Of a stretch of DNA of 64,000 nt, positions 1 through 10,615 are shown in pieces. Location of the stretch: the NCBI GenBank assembly GCA_963752815.1, contig CAVVZI010000014.1, positions 1-64,000 on the forward strand, in the 5' to 3' direction. The DNA is from Sva-07 sp963752815. GTDB lineage: Bacteria; Actinomycetota; Acidimicrobiia; Acidimicrobiales; Ilumatobacteraceae. Position 1 is the first letter of the stretch. Every line of letters starts with the position of its first letter. The notes beneath the pieces are model-generated. The model searched no databases and was not told where the DNA came from. It saw only the letters and a program-made list of their open reading frames with translations. Position numbers and translations under genes: made by a program.

Positions 1-76
1 GGGCGCGTGGGGTGGATTGCCGTCGACGCCGCATAAAGGCATCGGCGCTGTCGAGCGCTGTGGCGTCGTGGTAGGC

Positions 77-868
77 ATGGTGGTCAACCGCGATGCATAC
101 GGAGGCCTTGTGGACCGAGTAGCGCTGAGTGCCGACAAGTACGAGCAGTTGTTCGGCTCACCACCTGACCCGGCGGCTGGCCCCGATCCCGAGCTGATGG
201 CGATTCTTCGCCATGTGATCTTCGGTGAGGTGTTTCACATCGGCGACCTCGACGACCGCACTCGCGAACTGATCACCATCGTGGTGCTGGTGACCAACCA
301 GACGTTGCCGCAGCTTCGGTCGCACACCGCAGCAGCTCTCAACGTCGGCGTGACCCCGATCGAGATTCGCGAGGCGGTGTATCAGTGTGCGCCGTTTCTT
401 GGCTTCCCCAAGACACTGAACGGCGTCGCGGTCATCAACGAGGTGTTCACCGAACGCGGCATCGAGCTGCCCTTGCCTGATCAGGCGACGGTCGCGGAGG
501 ACGAGCGCTTCGAGCGAGGTCGAGCGATCCAGCACCCGCTCTACGGGGACGCGATCCGCGGGAACCTCGCCGGTCTGCCCGAGGACCTTCGCGGCGTCGT
601 GCCACGGCTGCTGACCGAGTTGTGCTTCGGTGACTTCTACACCCGGTCGGGTCTCGATCTCGCGCTCCGCGAGCTGTTGGTGTTGTGCTTGTTGACGGCG
701 CTCGGCGGCACTGAGGCCCAGGTGCAGTCCCACACCGCGGGGAACCTGAAGGCGGGCAACACCGTGGATGTCCAGATCGCCGCGATGATCCACTGCATCC
801 CCTACATCGGGTTCCCGCGAGCACTCAACGCGATCCGCATCATCAACCAGGCCGCCACACCCAGCTGA
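77..868 (+). CDS. Two-domain carboxymuconolactone decarboxylase (CMD) family protein
   Basis: The protein carries two tandem CMD-like repeats, each with a helix followed by a SHTAxxL segment (SHTAAALNVG and SHTAGNLKAG) and a closing GFPxxLNxxxxIN motif. Proteins of this fold include 4-carboxymuconolactone decarboxylase and AhpD-like peroxidase partners. The CxxC redox pair of AhpD is absent here, so a peroxidase role is unlikely and the substrate is unknown. ATG 77 is chosen because the CMD homology begins shortly after it. The frame is open upstream to the window edge (TTG at 17 is possible), so the true start may lie further left. Confidence 0.8.
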   Translation: MVVNRDAYGGLVDRVALSADKYEQLFGSPPDPAAGPDPELMAILRHVIFGEVFHIGDLDDRTRELITIVVLVTNQTLPQLRSHTAAALNVGVTPIEIREAVYQCAPFLGFPKTLNGVAVINEVFTERGIELPLPDQATVAEDERFERGRAIQHPLYGDAIRGNLAGLPEDLRGVVPRLLTELCFGDFYTRSGLDLALRELLVLCLLTALGGTEAQVQSHTAGNLKAGNTVDVQIAAMIHCIPYIGFPRALNAIRIINQAATPS

Positions 869-948
869 ACCACTCGGGGCAACTGCCTGCTCCGGCTACC
901 GAACGAGGGCGCTACAGCCGTTCTTGGAGGAGACCGAATGCCTTAAGT

Positions 949-966
949 AGTGCAGTATAGTGCACT
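949..966 (+). promoter_or_regulatory. Inverted-repeat operator overlapping the -10 of the XRE-cupin gene
   Basis: The 18-bp sequence AGTGCAGTATAGTGCACT is a perfect 6-6-6 inverted repeat. A -10-like TATAGT (956-961) lies inside it, six bases before the GTG start at 968, implying leaderless transcription. Repressor binding here would block the polymerase, so autoregulation by the downstream XRE protein is the natural inference. Confidence 0.55.
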
Positions 967-967
967 G

Positions 968-1540
968 GTGGACATCAACGAATCACTGGCGGCGATCGTG
1001 CGCGGTGAACGCAGTCTGCGGGGATGGTCGCTCGACCGCGCCGCATCGCGCCTGGATGTGAGTCGTCGACTGCTCACGCAGATCGAGGCCGGCTCAGCGA
1101 ACCCATCACTGTCGACGTTGTTGTCGATCGCGAATGGGTTCGGGATCGACCTCACGAAGTTGATCTCCGGCCCGTCCAGCACGGTTGACGTCGTGCTCCA
1201 GTCGGACAATGCGTCTGCTGACGTGCTCTGGTCCACCGAGGCGGGTAGCCGCGCCCGACTCCTCGTCGGGAAGGGGCCACTCGAGATGTGGTCATGGCGA
1301 CTCGAACCCGGTGACACTCGCCGATCCTCGGCCCACGCCGCCAACAGTCTCGAAGCCCTCGTCGTCACCACCGGCAGCATCGAGATTGCCATCGACGGCT
1401 CGGAAACGACAACGGTGAGCAAGGGGCAGTCGTTGATCTTCACCGCCCATCACCCCCACGAGTACCGCAACACCAGCGACCGTGCCGCAGAGTTCCACCT
1501 TGCCGTCTTCGATCCCATCGACGACGGCACTCCCAGCTGA
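968..1540 (+). CDS. XRE-family regulator with C-terminal cupin domain
   Basis: An N-terminal helix-turn-helix (about residues 10-62, with LDVSRRLLTQIEAGSANPS) is followed by a cupin barrel (about 115-185, with the EALVVTTGSIEIAIDG and HHPHEYRN segments). This is the standard layout of MerR/XRE-like cupin regulators that sense a small ligand and control an adjacent enzyme or transporter. GTG 968 is preferred over GTG 950 because it sits six bases after a TATAGT -10 box and the earlier codon lies inside the operator. The stop overlaps the ATG of the downstream transporter, so the two genes are translationally coupled. The ligand is unknown. Confidence 0.85.
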   Translation: MDINESLAAIVRGERSLRGWSLDRAASRLDVSRRLLTQIEAGSANPSLSTLLSIANGFGIDLTKLISGPSSTVDVVLQSDNASADVLWSTEAGSRARLLVGKGPLEMWSWRLEPGDTRRSSAHAANSLEALVVTTGSIEIAIDGSETTTVSKGQSLIFTAHHPHEYRNTSDRAAEFHLAVFDPIDDGTPS

Positions 1541-2361
1541 TGCCGGCCCTGCTCGCTCTGGCCGCGGCGTGCACCTTCGGCGTCGCCGACTTCCTCGGAG
1601 GGATGTGCACCCGCCGAGCAGCCGTCGTCTCAGTCACCTTGACGACCAACCTCGCCGGTGCAGCACTGGCCATCGTGCTCGTGTTCACCATCGGCGGTGC
1701 ATGGACACCCGGTGCCATCGGTTGGGGCGCAATCGCTGGACTCGCCGGGCTCACGGGTCTCGTCCTGCTCTACCAAGGGCTCGCCGATGGACCGAACCGG
1801 CTCGTCAGCCCCCTCAGCGCGGTCATCGCAGCGATCGTGCCCGTCGCCGTTGGCGTGACACTCGGCGATCGGCCGGACACCCTCGCGATCGCCGGACTCG
1901 CGGTCGCCCCGATCGCCATCTGGCTCGTGGCCGGCGGCGACCTCCGCATGACCGATACGTCGAGACGACCCGTCCTCCTTGGTGTCGGTGCGGGCCTCGG
2001 GTTCGGCACGTTCTTCGCGCTCATCGCTCAAACACCCGACGACGCCGGAGCCGTCCCACTCTTGGCCGCGCGCGCGACCTCGGTCACCATTCTCCTACTC
2101 GCCGCCGTCATCACCCGACCCGGCGTACCCGCCCCACAGGTGCTCGTCGTCGCGATCGTCGCAGGCGCGCTCGACATGACCGCCAACGGGTTGTTCCTCT
2201 GGTCCACACTCGACGGCGACCTCGCCATCGTCGGTGCACTCGTCAGTCTCTTCCCGGCAACCACCGTGCTCCTGGCGGTCGTCTTCCTCGGCGAACGACT
2301 CGACCGCAAACAGATCAGCGGCCTCGCACTCGCCATCACCGCAGCGGCCCTCCTCAGCTGA
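1540..2361 (+). CDS. EamA/DMT-family transporter
   Basis: A 273-residue integral membrane protein with about ten hydrophobic helices arranged as two EamA repeats (the second begins near residue 145 at LGVGAGLGFGTFF). The end carries the typical GERLDRKQISGLALAITA signature of drug/metabolite exporters. The ATG overlaps the stop of the XRE-cupin regulator (TGATG), indicating an operon in which the regulator probably controls export of its ligand. The substrate cannot be read from the sequence. Confidence 0.88.
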   Translation: MPALLALAAACTFGVADFLGGMCTRRAAVVSVTLTTNLAGAALAIVLVFTIGGAWTPGAIGWGAIAGLAGLTGLVLLYQGLADGPNRLVSPLSAVIAAIVPVAVGVTLGDRPDTLAIAGLAVAPIAIWLVAGGDLRMTDTSRRPVLLGVGAGLGFGTFFALIAQTPDDAGAVPLLAARATSVTILLLAAVITRPGVPAPQVLVVAIVAGALDMTANGLFLWSTLDGDLAIVGALVSLFPATTVLLAVVFLGERLDRKQISGLALAITAAALLS

Positions 2362-2562
2362 GCTGGGTGTGTGGCGTATACGGCGGTCGGGGGCAGCCAG
2401 CCGGGGCCGAGGGCCGCGGCGGCCAACTCGACCTTGTCGGGTCGTGACGCGGTACGTCCGGTGCGGTACACGACGATTCGCCCCACAGCCGACGACAGTC
2501 AGGATTTCATCAGGCACGATCGAATGGAGAAGACCCATCCCTTCACCACCCCGAGGAGCACC

Positions 2563-3018
2563 ATGTTGACCAGCGCCTTCACCGCCCACACCAGCCGACC
2601 GCCCGACGAGGTGTTCGCCTACCTCGCTGACCTCGCCAACCAACCCGAATGGCGTCACGACATCAACTCGAGCGAACTCGATCAGGGAGCACCAGGGCAG
2701 CCCGGTTCGACCTGGCGTCAAGAGGTCCGCACCGGGCCCCTGCCGCGACCACACCAACGCGTCGTCGAACTCGCCGTCGTCGAACCCGACATCCACATCG
2801 AGGTGCGTACCATCGACGACGCGCTGCTCCAAGCCACGGCCAGCTACGACCTCAACGCCGACGAGACCGGCACCGCCATCACGGTGACCACATCACTCAC
2901 GGCCACTCGTCCAGCCGGAAGGGCCGTCCTGCGAGTCATTCGCGGCCACGTCGCTGCGACCACGCGGCAATACCGCGACCAACTCGAACGGGTTCTCGGC
3001 AACCACCAAGCCGTGTAG
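2563..3018 (+). CDS. SRPBCC-family (polyketide cyclase/START-like) protein
   Basis: The 151-residue product opens with FTAHTSRPPDEVFAYLADLANQPEWRHD, the usual first strand and helix of the SRPBCC ligand-binding fold, and ends in an amphipathic C-terminal helix. Members bind hydrophobic ligands or act as cyclases; the ligand here is unknown. ATG 2563 is chosen because GAGGAG lies four bases upstream and the family begins at this point; an ATG at 2524 in the same frame would add an unrelated leader. It follows the transporter at about 200 bases and may be independent of it. Confidence 0.75.
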   Translation: MLTSAFTAHTSRPPDEVFAYLADLANQPEWRHDINSSELDQGAPGQPGSTWRQEVRTGPLPRPHQRVVELAVVEPDIHIEVRTIDDALLQATASYDLNADETGTAITVTTSLTATRPAGRAVLRVIRGHVAATTRQYRDQLERVLGNHQAV

Positions 3019-3118
3019 GCGCCCAGCGCACACCCCGCTCATGACGACGATTGCTCGGCCGGCGATCGGTGACATTGTCGGATGGAAACTGCGCCACCGA
3101 CGGCGGATACCGTCTTGC

Positions 3119-4207
3119 ATGAGCGACTGGCATTTTCTCGTTGACCGCGACGACTACCGAACAACTCGCGTCGTCCAGTTCGCGCCCGCTCCGCTCCACG
3201 AGGGCGAGGTGCGATTGAGAGTCGACGCGTTTGGCTTCACGGCCAACAACATCACGTACGCGGCCGCTGGCGACATGATCGGTTACTGGACGTTCTTCCC
3301 CGCGCCCGATCCGGGCGACGAAGTGAACTGGGGTCGCGTGCCGGTCTGGGGCTTTGCCGATGTCGTCGAATCACGGTGCGACGGCGTCGATGAGGGCGAG
3401 CGCCTGTTCGGCTACTTGCCGATGTCGACGGAGCTGGTGATCCTGCCCACGCACGTGTCGTCGGGATCGCTGGCCGATGGTGCCGCCCACCGCTCGGCGC
3501 TGCCGCGGGTCTACAACACCTACGAGCGATGCTCAGGCACGCGTGGCTATCGGGCCGATCTGGAGGCCGAGCAGATGTTGTATCGCCCACTGTTCTTCAC
3601 GTCGTTCGTCATCGATGACTTCCTGGCCGACAATGCGTTCTTCGGTGCGGGAACGGTGGTGCTCGGGAGCGCGTCCAGCAAGACCGCGTTCGGAACCGCG
3701 CACCTGCTGCGCGGGCGCGAGGGGGTGACGGTGGTCGGCCTTACGTCATCGGGCAACGTCGCCTTCGTCGAGGGGCTGGGCTGCTACGACCAGGTCGTCA
3801 CCTACGACGACATCGCCTCGCTCCCAGCCGGGCGGGCGGTGTTCGTCGACATGAGCGGAGACGCGGCGGTGGTGCGGGCGGTGCACGAGCACTACGGGGA
3901 CGACCTCGTCCATTCCGCGATGGTCGGAATGACCCACTGGGAGGCACGGCGGGGGAGCGTCGATCCGATGCCAGGCCCCGCGCAGACCATGTTCTTCGCG
4001 CCGAGCCAGATCGAAAAGCGTCGCAAGGATTGGGGTCCTGGTGTGATCGACGCCAAGCTCGGCGAGGCATGGGGCCCGTTCCTCGAGCAGGTGTCCGGCT
4101 GGATCGAGATCCAGCACGGCCACGGTCTCGATGCGGTCATTGACGTCTACGTCGAGATGCTGGAGAACCGCACTCGTCCCGACACCGCCCACGCACTGCA
4201 CCCCTAG
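3119..4207 (+). CDS. DUF2855 family protein
   Basis: The 362-residue protein matches the DUF2855 pattern: an N-terminal GroES-like segment (VRLRVDAFGFTANNITYAAAGD), then VPVWGFADV, and a Rossmann-like middle (VVLGSASSKTAFGTAHLL). It therefore resembles a degenerate medium-chain dehydrogenase/reductase without the catalytic zinc ligands. No reaction is established for the family. ATG 3119 is preferred over an upstream candidate because the family homology begins at MSDWHFLVDRDDYR. It converges on the glucodextranase gene. Confidence 0.82.
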   Translation: MSDWHFLVDRDDYRTTRVVQFAPAPLHEGEVRLRVDAFGFTANNITYAAAGDMIGYWTFFPAPDPGDEVNWGRVPVWGFADVVESRCDGVDEGERLFGYLPMSTELVILPTHVSSGSLADGAAHRSALPRVYNTYERCSGTRGYRADLEAEQMLYRPLFFTSFVIDDFLADNAFFGAGTVVLGSASSKTAFGTAHLLRGREGVTVVGLTSSGNVAFVEGLGCYDQVVTYDDIASLPAGRAVFVDMSGDAAVVRAVHEHYGDDLVHSAMVGMTHWEARRGSVDPMPGPAQTMFFAPSQIEKRRKDWGPGVIDAKLGEAWGPFLEQVSGWIEIQHGHGLDAVIDVYVEMLENRTRPDTAHALHP

Positions 4208-4264
4208 CGCGCCGTGCCCCGGTGGGCTCGTGCCTGCCCCGGTTCAAACTCCATTGAGTCAGAG

Positions 4265-7200
4265 CTACGGGATCGTCACCGCCGGGATGACGACCGGTGG
4301 GTCCAACGGGTTCAGGACATCCGCCTGTGTGGTCCCCTCCGGCGTGAGGATGTCCATCGCCTTGGGGACGGTGCTCGGATTGACGGCGCAGATCGGGTTG
4401 CCGGCGGCGACTGCCTCGGGTGTGCAGACACCGAACTGGAAATCCTGCGACTGTGGCTGGAACCCGCGAGCTTGGTCGGTGCTGAACCCGTCCTGGCCGG
4501 TGAGCACCACGGCGAACGACCAGCCCGCGCTGGGCGTGCCACCCAACGCAGCCTTTGTCACCGTGAACGTGATCCACCGCGTGACCTGTGTTGCGCGGAT
4601 CGCAACCGTGCCGACCGTGGCGCCCGAGGCATCGATGAACCGCTGCCCGAAGCCCTGCACCTCGATCAGACGACTCCATGCCGCCTCCGGATCGATCGTG
4701 TAATTGCGTTGTGCGAACGACGCTGCTGTCGAGGTCGTCGTGGCTGCTGGATCGCGGAGGTACACGTCGACCAGCTGTGCGCCGAGCGGGCTGCCGAAGG
4801 TCGGTGTCAGATCCCGCGTCTGCACTCGGAAGGTCACGGTGTCGGGACCGGAGTCGTAGACCTCGAACGCCTGCAGGTCGTAGGCGCCGTCGACGAAGTT
4901 GGCAGAGTTGGGGTAGTCGTACGTTCCCGGCCCGTTGTCGTCGCCGTCAGGGTCGCTCGTCGGCGAAGAGCAGCGTGCCCGGGACCACGTCGAAAATGAC
5001 CGTCGTTTGAGCGAACGCAGTGGCGCCGTCGGGTGCGGTGGCGGTGACCGTCAGCGTGGAGGCGCCTGGCGGCACCGGTGCCTCGACAGAGAACGAACCG
5101 TCGGCGCCGGCGACGGTCGATGTCACGATCGCGGCACCGTCGATGTCGATGTTGACCGCATCGATGTCGACGTCGGCGTTCGGTGCTGTCGTGCCGCTGA
5201 CAATGGTGGTGCCGTTCACAAGGCTGCCGCTGGCGGGCGAGGTCAGTGTGAGCGTCGTGGCACCCTGGGTGTGCTCGATGTAGCGAGCGACGGTGTCCTC
5301 TGGTTGCTCGGTGATCTCACCGTCGCGGATCGTGCGGCTGAGCCGGACGAACGAGGCCGCCGACCACGTCAGCGGGGTGGCGCTTCCGGCGGCCTTGCCG
5401 TTGACGAACCCGATCGACGCGCACTCCGGTGGCGTGCCGAAGGGCGACGCCGGCAGGTCGGCGTTCTCCCAGACCTGTTCAGGAATCAGTCCGACACCGG
5501 AACCGGTGCGCGACATCCCGAGCAGCAGTTCCGAAGCCGACGCCGCATCGCCGTCGGCGACCTGGTGCTCGCCGCGCTCGGCGGAGAGCACGGGCCACAG
5601 ATGACCCGAGCCCTTGTTCTGCTCCTGATCACGGCACTCACCAGCCCAGGGCTTGCCTTGGATCGTGCAGTCCGTGGCATCGTCGACGTCGCAGTCGCCG
5701 TAACCGTCCTCGGTTCCGGGTTGCAACGGTGCCGTAGCGGTAGAACCCGTCGCCACTGTTCGTCGTGGCAGCAATCACTGCATCGACGACGCCGATCGAG
5801 TTGGCGACGTCGGGGTCGTCGAACGGAAGGATTCCGAGCCGCGGCAGCTCGAGGAAACCGGCGTCGATGATCGCCCGCTGGTCGGCATCGGGCCCGCCGT
5901 TGCCGAGGTTGTAGAAGAACTCCGTGTCCGGGAGGGCGTTCTTGGACAGTCGGATGAAGTACGGGTCAGCACTGAGCGGGCCGTTGCTGGTCACCGTCCA
6001 GCCCTTGATCGAGCGCTGATAGTGGTCGGCCGTGGCGCGGTAGAGCTGTGCCCTGGCCGTGTCGCCGTTCAGATCGGCGATGAAACCGGCGGCGGTGAGG
6101 CCGGCGATCTCGGCCGCGATCGTCGACGGTGACCAGCCGGCCTGCTCCTCCCACCGCTCGGACCCGAACGCCGGGCCGTGGGCGATGAGGTAGTCCGCAG
6201 CCGGCCGGATGTCGTTGGCGTAGAAGTCGGCATCGTCGAACCCGACGGTTCGCGCCATCAGGATCGGATATGCGACCTCGTCGAGCTGGATGCCGAACGA
6301 GTCGGGGGCGAGCTTGCCGTTGATCAGGCTGTTGCGTGGGAAGGAACCGTCCGAGAGCTGCTGATGCTCGAACAGGAAGCGAACCGTGTCCTCAGCGGTG
6401 TCGGTGTCGCCGGCGGCGAGCAGTCCGGTGAACGTCTCGTAGAGATCGCGGGCGAAGACCTCTCGGTAGGAGCCGAAGTACGTCTGCGCCGGATCTCCGG
6501 CGGCGACCGCCTGACCCCACGGGCTCGCCAGGGAGGCGACGATCGCCCCAGGAAACGTCTTGTCCTCGCTCGCCTTCAGCACCGCTGCCGACGTGCGGTA
6601 CGTGCGCTCGATCTCGGCCCGTTCATGTCGGTCCAAGCCAGATGGCCTCCCAGGCCCGACGAGGCTGTCGATGTAGTCCTCCCAGCCATCGGTGTAGCGC
6701 CTGGACAACTCCTTGAACTTGGTCGAGGCAGTGCGGCCGGCCTCGCGGACGGCTTGGCGCTGGTCGTTGCCGAACCCGAGGGCGAGGGTGAAGGAATGGT
6801 TTGCGCGGACGTCCACCTGGGCGACCTGGACGACGTTGCCGTCGGTGGCGCTCGTGTAGGTCGTGCTCAGGCCCCGGGCGGTGTCGAGTTGGACGAGCCC
6901 GTCGCTCGCGGTTCCGGCGTATCCGCTCGACGCCGCCTTGAACGGATGGTCGGCCCGTAGGGCGACGTAGACCGGCGTCGCGTAGTCACGATTGGCGGCG
7001 TTGGTCCCCGTGTCGGTATCGATCGACACGGGGACCGGCGCGCCGGTGGACGTATCGATGACCGCGTCGTCGGCGCCGCCATTCTGGGGAGCGGGGGTGC
7101 CACTGTCGCCGCCGCCGTTGCCGTTGACGGTCGCGTCCATCCGCACGTAGACCTCGAGGTTCTTGACGCCTCGTGCCGGCTTGAGCGTTGTCTCCATCGC

Positions 7201-7647
7201 CACGCTGTTGCGGCGTGGGTCCGTGAGGTAGTCGGTGACGAGCGTGTACTTGCCGTTCTTGGCGGTGCTCGTGATCCGGCACGACATACCGCTGTCGTCG
7301 AGCGACTTCACGGTGTAGGTGGTGTCTCGGGTCTGCAGGTCGGTGAAGGTCGAGCCGTCGGTGACGATGTACTGCAGGGTCTCGATGTTGGTGTTGTCGA
7401 TCGTCGGGTAGTACACGTCGGAGAGCACGCCACCGGCCACGGTGAACCACACTTTCGACGATGTGTTGCGGGCGGTGCCGACGCAGTCTTTGCGAGCCAG
7501 CCCAAAGTGCGACATGGTCCCAGGGGCGCCCGGGGCGGGGCTCGCAACCGGGGGCGACGCGGTGGCCGACGGGACCGCGACACACAGGCCTGCGGCCAGG
7601 ACGCCTCCGAGTACAAGGGTGAGCAGCGGGCGCGCAGTGCGAGTCAT
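4265..7647 (-). pseudogene. Secreted glucodextranase-like GH15 enzyme, two frameshifts
   Basis: Read from 7647 leftward, a signal peptide ending near ATASP is followed by a glucodextranase N domain, then a GH15 (alpha/alpha)6 catalytic domain. Its RWEEQAGWSPSTIAAEIAGL segment carries one catalytic glutamate region, and an Ig-like module and the C-terminal SLH-like glucodextranase domain (DYPNSANFVDGAYDLQAFEVYDSG) follow. Family members release glucose from alpha-1,6-glucans outside the cell. The open frames are 7647-5638, 5774-4947 and 4837-4265. Removing one base near 5718-5720 (a GGG run) and one near 4958-4962 restores a continuous protein of about 1,120 residues. All domains are present, so a sequence error is as likely as true decay. 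Confidence 0.75.
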
Positions 7648-7703
7648 GACTGGCCTTCCGTGTCGCGATTTGGTCTGGTGACTTCATCGCCCGCACTCGG
7701 AAG

Positions 7704-8270
7704 CTAATTCGGTGACCTGGGAGTTCGCAAGGGTCGAGGTGTTGTGAAACGCATCGGTGCGGTGATGCGCGAATAGACAAGGGCGTCCGATCGCGAATCG
7801 CCGAATGCGAGGAACGATCGGAGACGTCCTTCCAGTTCGAAACCTGTCGCGAGCAGCAACGCTTGCGACGGTTGGTTGTGAGGCTCGACCCAGGCCTCGA
7901 TTCGAGCGAATCCGCCCGGCCCGATCGCCCAGTCGCCGGCCAGCGTGACTGCTCGACGTGCGAAGCCGTTCCGACGTGCCGATGGGACCACCCAGTAGCC
8001 GAGGCCGATCACACTTGGCTGTGGTCGAAGCATCATCGAGATCAGTCCGACCGCTCGATCGAGTTCGATTGCGTGCATGGCGAGGCTGATCCCCTCACCG
8101 TTTTCGGCACGTCGCAGCTGCCGGCCGATGAAGTCACGTCCTGCCTCTACTGACCAGCGTGACGGGACCGTCGTTCCTGCCGGAATCGAGAGATCGGTTC
8201 CGGCCTCCCGAATGGCGTCGAGATCATCGAGCGACCACGGACGCAGTCTGATCTGGCCATCGGTCAGCAT
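7704..8270 (-). CDS. GNAT-family N-acetyltransferase (RimJ/RimL type)
   Basis: The product shows the RimJ/RimL pattern: IRLRPWSLDDLDAIREA at the start, a central GLISMMLR strand, GYWVVPSARRNGFARRAVTLAGDWA for acetyl-CoA binding, and EPHNQPSQALLLATGFELEGRLR near the end. It should acetylate an amine, possibly a protein N-terminus, aminoglycoside or small metabolite. ATG 8270 is chosen because homology begins there; a GTG at 8312 is possible. It lies downstream of the EF-G-like gene on the same strand. Confidence 0.82.
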   Translation of the reverse strand: MLTDGQIRLRPWSLDDLDAIREAGTDLSIPAGTTVPSRWSVEAGRDFIGRQLRRAENGEGISLAMHAIELDRAVGLISMMLRPQPSVIGLGYWVVPSARRNGFARRAVTLAGDWAIGPGGFARIEAWVEPHNQPSQALLLATGFELEGRLRSFLAFGDSRSDALVYSRITAPMRFTTPRPLRTPRSPN

Positions 8271-8388
8271 CGGGTCCGGGTAGCGCACAGGCACCGACGC
8301 ACGGTACGTCACGATGGCGAACGGCTCGCTTTCCGTTCGCGCCCGCCGCTCGCCGAGTCGTGTGCCGATCGAGGAACGGTCCGGCGCT

Positions 8389-10485
8389 TCAGCCGCGCCC
8401 CGGCCGACGCCTTGGCCCGGCGTTGTTGCGGTCCTGTTCAACCTGCTTGGCCAGCGCGGCGACGAGGTTCGCCGGCAGCTTCTGGTAGCCATGATGTTCG
8501 GCCTCGAACGAGCCGCTTCCGCCACTGATCGAGCGGAGGTCGATTGCGTAGCGGACGATCTCAGCGGTCGGGACGAGCGCATCGATCGTGCTGTGGTCGC
8601 CGTCGTCGTCGGTGCTGTTGCCGATGATATGGCCGCGGCGGGCGTTGAGGTCGCCGAGCACCTCGCCGTGGTAGCCGGCGGGGACGTGCACGCGGACCGC
8701 GCTCACGGGTTCGAGGATCTCGACGCCCACCTCGGCGATCGCCTCTCTCAGCGCGAGTGATCCGGCCATCTTGAAGGCCATCTCCGAGGAGTCGACCGAG
8801 TGGTGCTTGCCGCCGGTGCAGACGGCGCGTACGTCGACGATCGGGAAGCCGTATCGGCCGCCGCGCTCCATCGATTCGTGGATGCCCGCGCCGACGGCCG
8901 GCACAAGGTTCTTCGGGATCACCCCGCCGCTCACCTCGCTGTCGAACTCGAAACCGGAACCCTCGGGAAGCGGCTCGAAACGCACCGTAGCGACACCGAA
9001 CTGGCCATGGCCGCCGCTCTGCTTCTTGTGCCTTCCCTCGACTTCGACGCTGCCGGCGAGCGTCTCCCGGTACGGCACCCGCATGTCGTCCACGTCGACG
9101 TCGACGCCCGCGCGCGCGATACGCGACAGCGCCACCCGAACGTGGGTCTCGCCGGCGCCTCCGAGCAACGTCTGCCCCGTCGATGCGTCGTGCTTCACGG
9201 CGAGCGTTGGATCCTCGAGGACGAGTCGGTGCAGCGTCGTCGCCAGCCGGTCTTCGTCGGACTGCTTGGCAGCGGTGATCGCGACCCGGTAGACGGGCCG
9301 CGGGAGTTCCGGCGCGGCGACGGTCACCGGGGTGCCGTCGGGTGCGAGGGTGTCGCCGGTGCAGGTGTCCTCGAGCTTCGTCGTGGCAGCGATGTCGCCG
9401 GCGCCAACACGGTCGACGTGCGTCTGTGATCCGCCGGTGAGCGCGATCAGATTGTGGAGGCGTTCCTTCGCCCCGGTGCGGGAGTTGACGAGGATGTCGT
9501 CGGTGCGCACCGTGCCCGAGATCACCCTGAAGACCGAGATCTGCCCGAGGAACTCGTTCAGCGCGGTCTTGAACACGAGGACCATCGGGGGTCCGGCCGG
9601 ATCGGGCGCGATCTCGACGGTGCCGGCGGGCGTGTCGATGATCGTCGGGCCGCCGTCGCCGGGCGCCGGACCCACACGACAGATGAAATCGACCAGCTGG
9701 TCAACACCGATCGGCGTGGTCGCCGAGCCGCACAACACCGGGAAGACGAGCGCGCCGTCGAGTGCCTCGTGAAGCAGCTGTTCGAGCTGGTCGGCCGACG
9801 GCTCGTTTCCGGACAGGTACTCCTCGAGCGCTGTGTCGTCGAGCTCGATGACGTCCTCGACGAGATGCTCGTGCTCGACCCGCTCCGCGTCGGCCAGCTC
9901 GTCGGGCACGGCCGCTTCTTCGGGGTGTCCGGCGTCGTAGACGAAGGCTTGGTGGGTGAGCAGATCGGCAACGCCGTGGAAACTGGACTCCGCCCCGATC
10001 GGTAGCTCGGTGGGGTCGACGTGCGAGCCGAACGTCTCTCGGACCTGCGCCAGGGTCCGGTCGAACGACGACCGCTCCCGGTCGAGCTTGTTGATGAACA
10101 GGAGGCGCGGCATGCCCATCGACGCGGCGAGCCGCCACAGCACGACATCCTGGGACTGCACGCCCGCAACACCGTCGATGACGAACACCGCAAGGTCGGC
10201 GGCGGCGAGACCGAGCATCGCCTCGCCACGGAAGTCCGCGTAGCCCGGTGTGTCGATCAGGTTGATGCGGTGACCGTTCCAGTCGAGCGACGCCACGGCC
10301 AGCGAGATCGACTGGCCGAGTTCTCGTTCCTCTGGGTCGTGGTCCATCACCGTGTCGCCCCGGTCGACCGTGCCGAGGCGATTGGTCACCTCCGCCCGGA
10401 AGAGCACGGCCTCGGCCAGGCTCGTCTTACCGCTTCCGTTGTGCCCGACAAGCACGACGTTTCTGATCCGATCAGGTGTGGGCAC
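8389..10485 (-). CDS. fusA2: Elongation factor G-like translational GTPase (FusA2 type)
   Basis: A 698-residue translational GTPase with the P-loop GHNGSGKT (residues 14-21), DTPGY, and NKLD motifs, followed by EF-G domains II to V (the GGVIPKNLVPAVGAGIHESM and AEIVRYAIDLRSISGGSGSFEAEH segments of domains IV-V). It is the EF-G-like paralogue found beside the housekeeping EF-G in many actinobacteria; its role on the ribosome is uncertain. The GTG start at 10485 is supported by GGAGGAG a few bases upstream. No str-operon genes are nearby, which also argues against this being the main fusA. Confidence 0.88.
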   Translation of the reverse strand: MPTPDRIRNVVLVGHNGSGKTSLAEAVLFRAEVTNRLGTVDRGDTVMDHDPEERELGQSISLAVASLDWNGHRINLIDTPGYADFRGEAMLGLAAADLAVFVIDGVAGVQSQDVVLWRLAASMGMPRLLFINKLDRERSSFDRTLAQVRETFGSHVDPTELPIGAESSFHGVADLLTHQAFVYDAGHPEEAAVPDELADAERVEHEHLVEDVIELDDTALEEYLSGNEPSADQLEQLLHEALDGALVFPVLCGSATTPIGVDQLVDFICRVGPAPGDGGPTIIDTPAGTVEIAPDPAGPPMVLVFKTALNEFLGQISVFRVISGTVRTDDILVNSRTGAKERLHNLIALTGGSQTHVDRVGAGDIAATTKLEDTCTGDTLAPDGTPVTVAAPELPRPVYRVAITAAKQSDEDRLATTLHRLVLEDPTLAVKHDASTGQTLLGGAGETHVRVALSRIARAGVDVDVDDMRVPYRETLAGSVEVEGRHKKQSGGHGQFGVATVRFEPLPEGSGFEFDSEVSGGVIPKNLVPAVGAGIHESMERGGRYGFPIVDVRAVCTGGKHHSVDSSEMAFKMAGSLALREAIAEVGVEILEPVSAVRVHVPAGYHGEVLGDLNARRGHIIGNSTDDDGDHSTIDALVPTAEIVRYAIDLRSISGGSGSFEAEHHGYQKLPANLVAALAKQVEQDRNNAGPRRRPGRG

Positions 10486-10615
10486 GGCTTTCTCCTCCCC
10501 GGCGCCACCAGTGTTCCCCCATGGCGGTTGCGGAGCAATGGACCAACGACACTATTTGCTCCGTCGGACGTCGAGCGGTCGAAGGCGGTGATGGGGTGCA
10601 CGCCGGATTTGGTGC

